NCBI RefSeq assembly: GCF_029210495.1
Contig: NZ_JARGDK010000001.1
Coordinates: forward strand, 218,010-282,009
Length of the DNA: 64,000 nucleotides
From: Pseudothioclava nitratireducens
GTDB taxonomy: Bacteria; Pseudomonadota; Alphaproteobacteria; Rhodobacterales; Rhodobacteraceae
Reading direction: 5' to 3'
Position 1 is the stretch's first letter; every line of letters starts with the position of its first letter. Below, piece after piece: positions 57,622 through 64,000 of this stretch. The notes under the pieces are model-generated. The model was not told the DNA's origin, ran no database searches, and worked only from the letters and a program-made list of their open reading frames with translations. Made by a program: the position numbers and the translations under genes.

Positions 57622-60444
57622 TCAATGCGCCTCGGCCCAGCTCGCACCCTGCCCTGCATCGACGACGAGCGGCACGGCCAGCTTGACGACCGGCTCGGCC
57701 GCCCCCTCCATCACCGCGCGCGCGGTTGAGATCAGCGGGTCCACCGCGCCCTCGTCCACTTCGAAGATAAGTTCGTCATGGACCTGCAACAGCATCTTCG
57801 CGGGCATGTCCGAGATGGCATCGGGCATGCGCACCATGGCGCGCCGGATGATATCCGCCGCCGCGCCCTGGATCGGTGCATTGATCGCGGCGCGCTTGGC
57901 AAAACCCGCCCCCGGCCCCTTGGCATTGATCTCGGGCGTGTGGATGCGCCGCCCGAACAGGGTCTCGACATAGCCATGCTCCTTGGCGAATTCGACCGTG
58001 TCATCCATGTATTGCCGAATGCCGGGAAAACGCTCGAAATAGCGGTCGATGAAGCCCTGCGCCTCGGCCCGTGGGATGCGCAGGTTGCGCGCCAGACCGA
58101 AGCCTGAAATCCCGTAGATCACCCCGAAGTTGATGGCCTTCGCCTGACGGCGGATCGCCGGGTCCATGCCCTCGACCGGCACCCCGAACATCTCGGAGGC
58201 GGTCATCGCGTGAATGTCGATCCCGTCCTTGAACGCCTGCTGGAGCGCCGGGATGCGCGCGACATGGGCGAGAATGCGCAGCTCGATCTGGCTATAGTCG
58301 AGCGAGACGATCACCTTGCCGGGTTCCGCCACAAAGGCCTCGCGGATGCGGCGGCCCTCTTCCGAGCGCACGGGAATGTTTTGCAGGTTCGGATCGGTCG
58401 AGGCCAACCGCCCGGTATTCGCGCCCGCGATGGAATAGGAGGTATGCACGCGGCCCGTCTCGGGGTTCACATGGGTCTGAAGCGCGTCCGTGTAGGTCGA
58501 TTTCAGCTTGGAGATCTGCCGCCAGTCGAGCACCAGCCCCGCCAGCTTCGCCGCCGTCTCATTCTCGGAGGCCGCGATATCCTCAAGCACATCGGCGCCC
58601 GTGCCATAGGCCCCGGTCTTGCCCTTCTTGCCGCCCTCGGCGCCCATCACCTCGAACAGAATCTCGCCAAGCTGCTTGGGGGAGCCCACGTTGAACGGCT
58701 GCCCCGCCACCTCTTGGATCTCGGCCTCAAGCCCCGCCATCTTCTGCGCGAACGCGTTGGACATGCGCGAGAGCACCTGCGCCTCGACCTTGACGCCCGC
58801 CATCTCCATATCGGCCAGAACCGGCACGAGAGGCCGCTCCTCGGTCTCATAGACCGTGGTCGCGCGGGCGCGGTGAAGCTGCGGCTTGAACATATCCCAC
58901 AGGCGCAGCGTGATATCCGCATCCTCGGCGGCATAAACGGCGGCTTTGTCGAGATCGACCTGATCGAAGGTCACCTGCGACTTGCCCGAGCCGATCAGGT
59001 CCTTGATCGGGATCGGCTGATGCCCGAGATAGCGGTCGGAGAGCGTATCCATCCCGTGCCCGTGCAATCCCGCATGCATCGAATAGGACATCAGCATGGT
59101 GTCGTCGATCGGCGCGACCCGGATGCCGTAGCGGGCGAAAATCTTGAAATCGTATTTCATGTTCTGCCCGATCTTGAGGATCGCAGCGTCCTCCAACACG
59201 GGCTTGAGCAGATCGAGCGCCTCTTGCAGGGGCATCTGCCCTTCAGCCAGCGCTGCCCCACCGAAAAGATCGTCGCCGCCTTGCTTGTGGCCGAGCGGCA
59301 GATAAGCCGCGCGCCCCGGCTCGATGCAAAGCGAGACGCCGACCAGTTCGGCGCGCATCTCGTCAAGGCTTGTGGTCTCGGTATCGACGGCGACCCAACC
59401 CTTGGCGCGGGCTTGATCGAGCCAGCGCCCCAGCGCCGCCGCGTCCCGGATCACCTCATAGGCGTCATGGTCAATCGCCGGATGCTCCGGCGCGGCGGGC
59501 ACAGAGGACGCGGCCTCCGAGGCCAACGCCTCGATCACGGGCGGGGGCGGCACGTCCTTGCCATAGCGGTCGGCGACGCGCTTGGTCAGCGTGCGGAATT
59601 CCATCTGGTTCAGGAATTCGAGAAGGGTTTCCGGCTCCGGGTCTTTCACCTCCAGCGAGTCGAGCGTGAAATCCAAGGGCGTGTTCTGATCGAGCGTCAC
59701 CAGCTTCTTCGACATGCGGATCTGGTCCGCCTTCTCGATCAGCGTCTCGCGGCGCTTGGGTTGCTTGATCTCGTCTGCCCGCGCGAGCAGCGTTTCCAGA
59801 TCGCCATATTCGTTGATCAAAAGCGCCGCCGTCTTGATCCCGATCCCCGGCGCGCCCGGAATATTGTCGACCGAGTCCCCGGCCAGCGCCTGCACGTCGA
59901 TCACCCTCTCGGGCGGCACGCCGAATTTCTCTTCGACCTCGGCCCGGCCAATCGCGCGGTTCTTCATCACGTCGAGCATCTCGACGCCGCCGCCGACAAG
60001 CTGCATCAGGTCCTTGTCCGACGAAATGATGGTGACTCGCCCGCCAGCCTCGCGCGCCTGCCGTGCCAGCGTCGCAATGATGTCGTCGGCCTCGTAGCCC
60101 TCGGTCTCGATGCAGGCGAGGTTGAATGCCTTCGTCGCCTCGCGCGTCAGCGGGAATTGCGGGCGCAGGTCCTCGGGCAGTTCAGGGCGGTTCGCCTTGT
60201 ATTCGGGGAAAATCTCGTTGCGGAAGGTCTTGGAGGAATGGTCGAAAATCACCGCCGCATGGGTCGGCGCATCATCGCCCTTCGCGTCTTCGATATATTT
60301 GAAGATCATGTTGGCAAAGCCCGCGACAGCCCCGATCGGAAGCCCGTCCGACTTGCGCGTGAGCGGTGGCAGCGCGTGATAAGCGCGGAAAATATAGGCC
60401 GAACCGTCGATCAGATGCAGGTGACAGCCTTTTCCGAATGCCAT
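57622..60444 (-). CDS. polA: DNA polymerase I
   Basis: Repair and Okazaki-processing polymerase, 940 residues. Domains: 5'-3' exonuclease at about 8-290 (LHLIDGSAYIFRAYHALPPLTR), 3'-5' exonuclease at about 345-540 with an intact DxE (WVAVDTETTSLDEM), and polymerase at about 560-940 with YSQIELRILAHVA, the O-helix RRQAKAINFGVIYGISGFG and LLQVHDELIFEVDEG. The proofreading acidic residues are retained. It is convergent to no gene and precedes the CDF gene on its strand. Confidence 0.97.
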   Translation of the reverse strand: MAFGKGCHLHLIDGSAYIFRAYHALPPLTRKSDGLPIGAVAGFANMIFKYIEDAKGDDAPTHAAVIFDHSSKTFRNEIFPEYKANRPELPEDLRPQFPLTREATKAFNLACIETEGYEADDIIATLARQAREAGGRVTIISSDKDLMQLVGGGVEMLDVMKNRAIGRAEVEEKFGVPPERVIDVQALAGDSVDNIPGAPGIGIKTAALLINEYGDLETLLARADEIKQPKRRETLIEKADQIRMSKKLVTLDQNTPLDFTLDSLEVKDPEPETLLEFLNQMEFRTLTKRVADRYGKDVPPPPVIEALASEAASSVPAAPEHPAIDHDAYEVIRDAAALGRWLDQARAKGWVAVDTETTSLDEMRAELVGVSLCIEPGRAAYLPLGHKQGGDDLFGGAALAEGQMPLQEALDLLKPVLEDAAILKIGQNMKYDFKIFARYGIRVAPIDDTMLMSYSMHAGLHGHGMDTLSDRYLGHQPIPIKDLIGSGKSQVTFDQVDLDKAAVYAAEDADITLRLWDMFKPQLHRARATTVYETEERPLVPVLADMEMAGVKVEAQVLSRMSNAFAQKMAGLEAEIQEVAGQPFNVGSPKQLGEILFEVMGAEGGKKGKTGAYGTGADVLEDIAASENETAAKLAGLVLDWRQISKLKSTYTDALQTHVNPETGRVHTSYSIAGANTGRLASTDPNLQNIPVRSEEGRRIREAFVAEPGKVIVSLDYSQIELRILAHVARIPALQQAFKDGIDIHAMTASEMFGVPVEGMDPAIRRQAKAINFGVIYGISGFGLARNLRIPRAEAQGFIDRYFERFPGIRQYMDDTVEFAKEHGYVETLFGRRIHTPEINAKGPGAGFAKRAAINAPIQGAAADIIRRAMVRMPDAISDMPAKMLLQVHDELIFEVDEGAVDPLISTARAVMEGAAEPVVKLAVPLVVDAGQGASWAEAH

Positions 60445-60568
60445 GTGACGGGTCTCCCTTCCGCGCGTTTTCCCCGTTCTGCCACAACCCGCCCCGACCT
60501 GCCAGCAGCCTTGCGCCGGGTGCGCGGCTCGGGCATGACAGGGGAACGGTCACCAAGGAGCGCGACAC

Positions 60569-60742
60569 ATGGATTACAGCAAATCGGGCGGCGCGAAGCT
60601 CGGCAAGAACGCACCGCGCCACGCCGAGCATAACGCCAAGGGCAGCGCCAAGAACCCGTTCGGCAAGGCCGAGACCAAGGCCGAACTGCTGGCCCGAATG
60701 AAAGCCGCCGCCGAAGCGCGCAAGGAGAGCGGCAAGGGCTAA
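60569..60742 (+). CDS. Very small basic protein, 57 residues
   Basis: Short open frame of 57 residues starting MDYSKSGGAKLGKNAPRHAE. It is rich in K, A and G, basic and hydrophilic, with a helix-prone C-terminal half (KAELLARMKAAAEARKES). AAGGAG lies eight bases before the ATG and a terminator-like hairpin follows the stop. Function unknown; it could bind nucleic acid. It is shorter than typical ORF-search cut-offs. Confidence 0.68.
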   Translation: MDYSKSGGAKLGKNAPRHAEHNAKGSAKNPFGKAETKAELLARMKAAAEARKESGKG

Positions 60743-60763
60743 GGCCCCGCGACCAAAACAAGA

Positions 60764-60783
60764 GGCGGCCCCGAAGGACCGCC
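60764..60783. terminator. Hairpin after the 57-residue gene
   Basis: GGCGG (60764-60768) pairs with CCGCC (60779-60783), with an inner CC/GG and CGAA loop, followed by CGTTT. It separates the + and convergent - strand genes. Confidence 0.5.
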
Positions 60784-60806
60784 CGTTTCCTCAGAGCGCG
60801 CCGCTC

Positions 60807-61001
60807 TCAGTGATCGTCATGCGCATGCGCGCGGTCGATCACGAATTTCTTGTCGCAATAGCCGCATTCCACTTCGCCCGTGTCTTTCGGGATCGAAAGC
60901 CAGACGCGCGGATGGCCCAGCGCCCCCTCGCCGCCATCGCAGGCAACTTTCCAGGTGGTCACGATTTGCGTTTCCGGCGCGTTCGGGGCGGTGGCAGTCA
61001 T
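60807..61001 (-). CDS. Small zinc-finger protein (NDUFS6-like)
   Basis: 64-residue protein with a zinc site C21, H30, C46 and C49, the pattern of the mitochondrial complex I NDUFS6 family and its alphaproteobacterial relatives. Conserved stretch [28 protein letters not shown]. In bacteria this protein may accompany NADH dehydrogenase, although no nuo genes are nearby. Confidence 0.88.
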   Translation of the reverse strand: MTATAPNAPETQIVTTWKVACDGGEGALGHPRVWLSIPKDTGEVECGYCDKKFVIDRAHAHDDH

Positions 61002-61080
61002 GGGCGGCTCCGTCTATGGTGGCGGCGCGGGCTGCGCCGGGATCGGCGCGCATACTACCACCGGCAAGAGGCAGGGCAAG

Positions 61081-62013
61081 ATGGAACGGCAGGCAATCGA
61101 GGTTCAGGGGCTGCGCAAAATCTATGCCGCGACCCGCAGGCAAGGGCCGAAAGACGCACTCAAGGGGCTCGACCTCTCGATCCCGGCCGGGTCGATCTTC
61201 GGCTTGCTCGGCCCGAACGGCGCGGGCAAGTCCACGCTCATCAACATTCTCGCGGGGCTGGTGCGCAAGACATCCGGCAAGGTGACGATCTGGGGCTTCG
61301 ACCAGGATGTGAACCCGCGCCAGTCACGCGCGGCCATCGGGGTCATGCCGCAGGAACTCAACATGGACCCGTTCTTCACGCCCCGCGCCGCCCTTGAGAT
61401 GCAGGCCGGGCTCTATGGCGTGCCCGCGCGCGAACGCTGGACCGATGAGATTCTCGAACTCGTTGGTCTCACCGAACAGGCCGAGGCTTACGCGCGCAAC
61501 CTCTCGGGCGGGATGAAACGGCGGCTCTTGCTGGCCAAGGCGCTGGTGCACCGCCCCCAGATCCTCGTCCTCGACGAACCGACCGCCGGTGTCGATATCG
61601 AACTGCGCACGATGCTCTGGGCGAATGTCCGGCGGCTCAACGAAGAGGGGATGACGATCATCCTCACGACCCATTACCTCGAAGAAGCCGAGGAGATGTG
61701 CGACGAAATCGCCATCATCAACCGCGGCGAGCTGATCGTGCGCGACACCACCCCCAACCTGCTGGGCCGTATGGATCGCAAGGCGCTCGTGGTCGAACCC
61801 GAAACGCCCCCGGCCACCGAAATCGCGCTGCCCGAGGGCGTCAGCATGGAAACCCGCCCCGGCGGCCGCCTCGCCTTCAGCTACTCGCGCGCGCAGACCT
61901 CACCCGAAGCGCTGCTCGACGCGATCCGTGCGAGCGGCATCACCATCCGCGACGTCGCCACCGAACAGCCCGGCCTCGAGGAAGTCTTCGTCGCGCTCAC
62001 CTCGAAAGCCTGA
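61081..62013 (+). CDS. ABC transporter ATP-binding protein (multidrug/NodI-type) without adjacent permease
   Basis: 310-residue ABC ATPase of the exporter type. Walker A GPNGAGKST at about 44-52, signature LSGGMKRRLLLAKAL, Walker B ILVLDEPTAGVD, D-loop VDIELRTMLW and the H-loop LTTHYLEEAEEM. The C-terminal 80 residues form the extra DUF4162-like domain (KALVVEPETPP). ATG 61081 is chosen because homology begins right after it and the upstream frame is antisense to the zinc-finger gene. No permease gene follows, since the next feature is a repeat and a HIT gene. Confidence 0.92.
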   Translation: MERQAIEVQGLRKIYAATRRQGPKDALKGLDLSIPAGSIFGLLGPNGAGKSTLINILAGLVRKTSGKVTIWGFDQDVNPRQSRAAIGVMPQELNMDPFFTPRAALEMQAGLYGVPARERWTDEILELVGLTEQAEAYARNLSGGMKRRLLLAKALVHRPQILVLDEPTAGVDIELRTMLWANVRRLNEEGMTIILTTHYLEEAEEMCDEIAIINRGELIVRDTTPNLLGRMDRKALVVEPETPPATEIALPEGVSMETRPGGRLAFSYSRAQTSPEALLDAIRASGITIRDVATEQPGLEEVFVALTSKA

Positions 62014-62014
62014 T

Positions 62015-62130
62015 ACCTCCGGCGAGCGTATTTGACGTTCGATGAAAGCGAGCGACCCCTGCGTCCAATCGCTCGAAATATCCCGGGGGTGAATGGGCAT
62101 AGCCCAGAGGGGGCAGCGCCCCCTGCGCCC
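62015..62130. repeat. Composite palindromic intergenic element (copy H)
   Basis: The left copy ACCTCCGGCGAGCGTATTTG and right copy AAATATCCCGGGGG face each other as in copy A. Inside, GAGCGA and TCGCTC are inverted, and the right arm ends in GGGGGC-AGC-GCCCCC (62109-62123). It lies between the convergent ABC ATPase and HIT genes. Confidence 0.75.
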
Positions 62131-62131
62131 C

Positions 62132-62512
62132 TCACCGCATCAAGAGCATCGGGCCCATCGGCCGACCGGCCAGAATATGCAGGTGGTAATGCGGCACTTC
62201 CTGCACGCCATCCTCGCCGGCATTGGTGATCGCGCGAAACCCTTCGCCGCCATGGCCCGGCTCGCAGCCCAGCATCTTGCAGACCTGCCCGGCCGCGCGG
62301 GCGAAATCGACGATCTCCTCGGCGCTGGCGTCATTGCAGAAATGGTCGAAACACACATAAGGCCCCTTGGGGATCACAAGCACATGATCGGGCGCTTTGG
62401 GCGCGATATCGCGGAAGGCCAGCGTATGCTCGGTTTCCAGAACGGTATTGTTCGGGATCTCGCCGCGCAGGATTTTGGCAAAGATATTCTGGTCGTCATA
62501 GGCATAGGCCAT
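62132..62512 (-). CDS. HIT family protein (HINT-like)
   Basis: 126-residue nucleotide-binding protein of the histidine-triad family, probably hydrolysing aminoacyl- or other phosphoramidates of AMP. The triad is in H108-Y-H110-L-H112. The opening NIFAKILRGEIPNNTVLET is family-typical. No signal peptide. It lies 12 bases from the start-proximal side of the next gene's stop, so the pair may be co-transcribed. Confidence 0.95.
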   Translation of the reverse strand: MAYAYDDQNIFAKILRGEIPNNTVLETEHTLAFRDIAPKAPDHVLVIPKGPYVCFDHFCNDASAEEIVDFARAAGQVCKMLGCEPGHGGEGFRAITNAGEDGVQEVPHYHLHILAGRPMGPMLLMR

Positions 62513-62523
62513 GGGATGTCTCC

Positions 62524-64000
62524 TCAGTCGACAAAGAGATAATCGGTCGCCGCGATCAAATGGGCGAGTTCGGGGTCCACACCAAGAAAGCGTGCGACGG
62601 GCAAGGTGTTTTCCTCGGGGCCGGCCGCTTCTCGCATCCGGGTAAAGGCCGGGAAATTGGCATCGCGCATCCGGTCGGATTCGAACCGCAGATCGTAGCG
62701 GATCGTCGGCAAGAGCGTGTCGATCACATCCTGCGGCGTGCGCTCACCCGCAAGCCCGACGCGGCGCGCGTGGCCCAGCAGATACTCGTCGGAGAACTCG
62801 CATTCGATTTCGAGGATGCGCGTATTCGCCTTGTCCGAGGTGAAATCCTGCATCAGATCGAAGGCCGCCGGATCGAGACAGATCAACAGCTTGTCGCTTT
62901 TGTGATAATCGAACAGCATCCGCACCAGCGCACGACGGTGGCGGTTGCGTTTTTCCAGCGTGCTCTCGATCCCGCCGAGATCGGGCAACCCGCCCTCTTC
63001 GTTGAACAGATACTCAACCGCCGGAATATCGGTGAGCCGCTGCACCTGATCGACGAAGCGTTTGGCGACGTGCCATTTCTTGCACACCACCATCATCAGC
63101 GTCCGTTCGCGTCCGAGGCTCGATTCGGTTTCCCAGAAACGGGGCGCGAAACGACGCCCGATCCGGCCACGGCCGGTCAGGAACTTGAACAGCGAACGCC
63201 CCTCGTTCGAGATCGGGAAATGCACGCCGGTCTGCCCCCACAGCTCGCTCAGCGCCGATTTGAGCGTCAGCGCGTCCGGGCTGATCTTGCGCGCGAACAG
63301 AAAGTCCTGGCTCAGCAGCAGATCGTAATGGTCGTTGTAGAACGTCACCGGCATCCCGTAATCGGTGAACATCAGGAAAGTGAGCGTGCGGGTGCGGATC
63401 TCGGTCTCGGGCACGACATGGCGCACGATCGTCTGGAAGAACGTCTCGTCCGGGATCCACGTCGTCTTGAAAAAGCGCATCACATCGGGGCGTTGCTCGC
63501 AGAAATCGAGCACCCATTCGATGGTGCGCCGCCGCAGGCACCACCATTGCGAGCCGATCATCATCTGGATGTCATCGGGCACGTCACGGGTCAGGCCAAG
63601 CCGCTTCTGAAGATTGTAGCTCGTATAGAAAAGCCGCTTCTGCGTGCGCTCATTGAAGAAGTGGCGATAGATCAGCCGCTCTTCCTTGAACCCCGTCTTG
63701 ATCCAGTCGGAGCTGAAGTAATCGAAGCTCTCGATGTAATCGACATCCTCCGCGTCGAGGAAACGATGCGCATATTCGGCGGTCTTGGTCTGCATGCAGT
63801 CGCCCGAAAGCATGTAGAAATGCGTGGCCTGCGGGAAGGCCTCGACCGCCGCTTTCACCGCTTCGAGCGTCGCACCGACCAGCGACCACTCGCCCCAACC
63901 GCATTTGAGCCGCTTGGCCGCGAAGGTGACCGCCTTGTTGGGCGCCAGCGCGGTGCGAATACGTTCGAAATCGGCGGGTTTCGCGCGCGCGTCGAAATGG
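62524..64000 (-). CDS. GT14 core-2/I-branching-like glycosyltransferase with DUF5928 region, start outside window
   Basis: The frame is open from the stop at 62524 to the window edge, at least 491 residues, so the 5' end is missing. The visible N-terminal part is HFDARAKPADFERIR and KCGWGEWSLVGATLEAVKAA, then FYMLSGDCMQTK, features of core-2/I-branching beta-1,6-N-acetylglucosaminyltransferases, followed by SQWWCLRRRTIEWVLDF and WIPDETFFQTIV. The C-terminal half (DUF5928-like) includes MMVVCKKWHVAKRFVDQVQRL. Likely builds surface glycan. A GTG at 63858 is internal, not the start. Confidence 0.83.
   Translation of the reverse strand, partial: HFDARAKPADFERIRTALAPNKAVTFAAKRLKCGWGEWSLVGATLEAVKAAVEAFPQATHFYMLSGDCMQTKTAEYAHRFLDAEDVDYIESFDYFSSDWIKTGFKEERLIYRHFFNERTQKRLFYTSYNLQKRLGLTRDVPDDIQMMIGSQWWCLRRRTIEWVLDFCEQRPDVMRFFKTTWIPDETFFQTIVRHVVPETEIRTRTLTFLMFTDYGMPVTFYNDHYDLLLSQDFLFARKISPDALTLKSALSELWGQTGVHFPISNEGRSLFKFLTGRGRIGRRFAPRFWETESSLGRERTLMMVVCKKWHVAKRFVDQVQRLTDIPAVEYLFNEEGGLPDLGGIESTLEKRNRHRRALVRMLFDYHKSDKLLICLDPAAFDLMQDFTSDKANTRILEIECEFSDEYLLGHARRVGLAGERTPQDVIDTLLPTIRYDLRFESDRMRDANFPAFTRMREAAGPEENTLPVARFLGVDPELAHLIAATDYLFVD

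Noticed and set aside
58210-60633. 807-codon open frame antisense to polA
   Set aside because: Shadow of polA third-position GC bias; no domain recognised.
1-64000. CRISPR array, tRNA or insertion sequence
   Set aside because: I looked for regularly spaced direct repeats, CCA-ended cloverleaf sequences and terminal inverted repeats with transposase frames and found none.

Overview
The window reads as ordinary chromosome of a high-GC alphaproteobacterium of the Rhodobacteraceae/Paracoccaceae (Rhodobacter, Paracoccus, Thioclava and relatives). The evidence is a petP-petR-petABC cluster in the Rhodobacter order, a 176-residue membrane-anchored cytochrome closely resembling Paracoccus CycM (c552), stand-alone prephenate dehydratase, small bacterial SRP RNA, dnaX-ybaB-recR, DUF2794/DUF1285/DUF5928 family proteins, and a dispersed palindromic intergenic element with a GTATTT/AAATATCC core. 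No prophage, insertion sequence, CRISPR array, tRNA or rRNA was found. No gene-free stretch exceeds about 300 bases.

Layout. 1-5.3 kb: truncated peptide-type ABC binding protein, two related c-type cytochromes, pheA, a START-like protein and nudC. 5.5-10.3 kb: a CpdB/UshA-type nucleotidase without signal peptide and a three-gene ABC importer of the NMT1/SsuA class. 10.4-16.7 kb: SRP RNA, dnaX-ybaB-recR, a glutathione transferase, queG, an EamA exporter and a 63-residue protein. 16.7-22 kb: ilvE divergent from petPR, then petABC (cytochrome bc1). 22-24.8 kb: tandem NYN-nuclease/LOTUS proteins, a TetR regulator with a visible operator, and a glutathione transferase. 24.9-30.6 kb: aroC, TPP riboswitch with thiBPQ, and glutathione-dependent formaldehyde dehydrogenase. 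30.7-36.6 kb: two I78-like lipoproteins, cytochrome c', DUF2794, NlpC/P60 hydrolase with M17 aminopeptidase, a small helical protein, beta-carbonic anhydrase and a ribbon-helix-helix protein. 36.6-43.6 kb: MuiA-like DUF4139 protein, asd, a GT29 (sialyltransferase-fold) protein, an MFS permease divergent from a ModE-type HTH, a lipoprotein, Hsp20 and a trypsin-like protease. 43.7-48.3 kb: glcDEF and a DUF599 protein. 48.4-55.2 kb: a four-gene MoxR/DUF58/BatA-DUF4159/vWA-like operon. 55.2-64 kb: DUF1285 and hydroxypyruvate isomerase, a CDF metal exporter, polA, two tiny proteins, an ABC ATPase without permease, a HIT protein and a truncated GT14/DUF5928 glycosyltransferase.

Functional links. 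Electron transfer is strongly represented: bc1 and CycM would connect quinol oxidation to the oxidases, and cytochrome c' sits nearby. C2/C3 metabolism appears as glcDEF plus hyi about 8 kb away, and C1 detoxification as the formaldehyde dehydrogenase. Many genes are translationally coupled by TGATG or ATGA overlaps. Several convergent pairs end within a few bases of each other or share stop-codon bases.

The least explained signals are regulatory: a repeat array between ilvE and petP, hairpins that include the Shine-Dalgarno sequence upstream of two small genes (near 35.3 and 36.15 kb), a TetR palindrome inside a promoter spacer, an A+T-rich double repeat upstream of glcD, and the dispersed palindromic element. 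No wholly new system can be claimed. The tandem NYN-LOTUS pair and the sialyltransferase-like protein are the most interesting protein-level leads.
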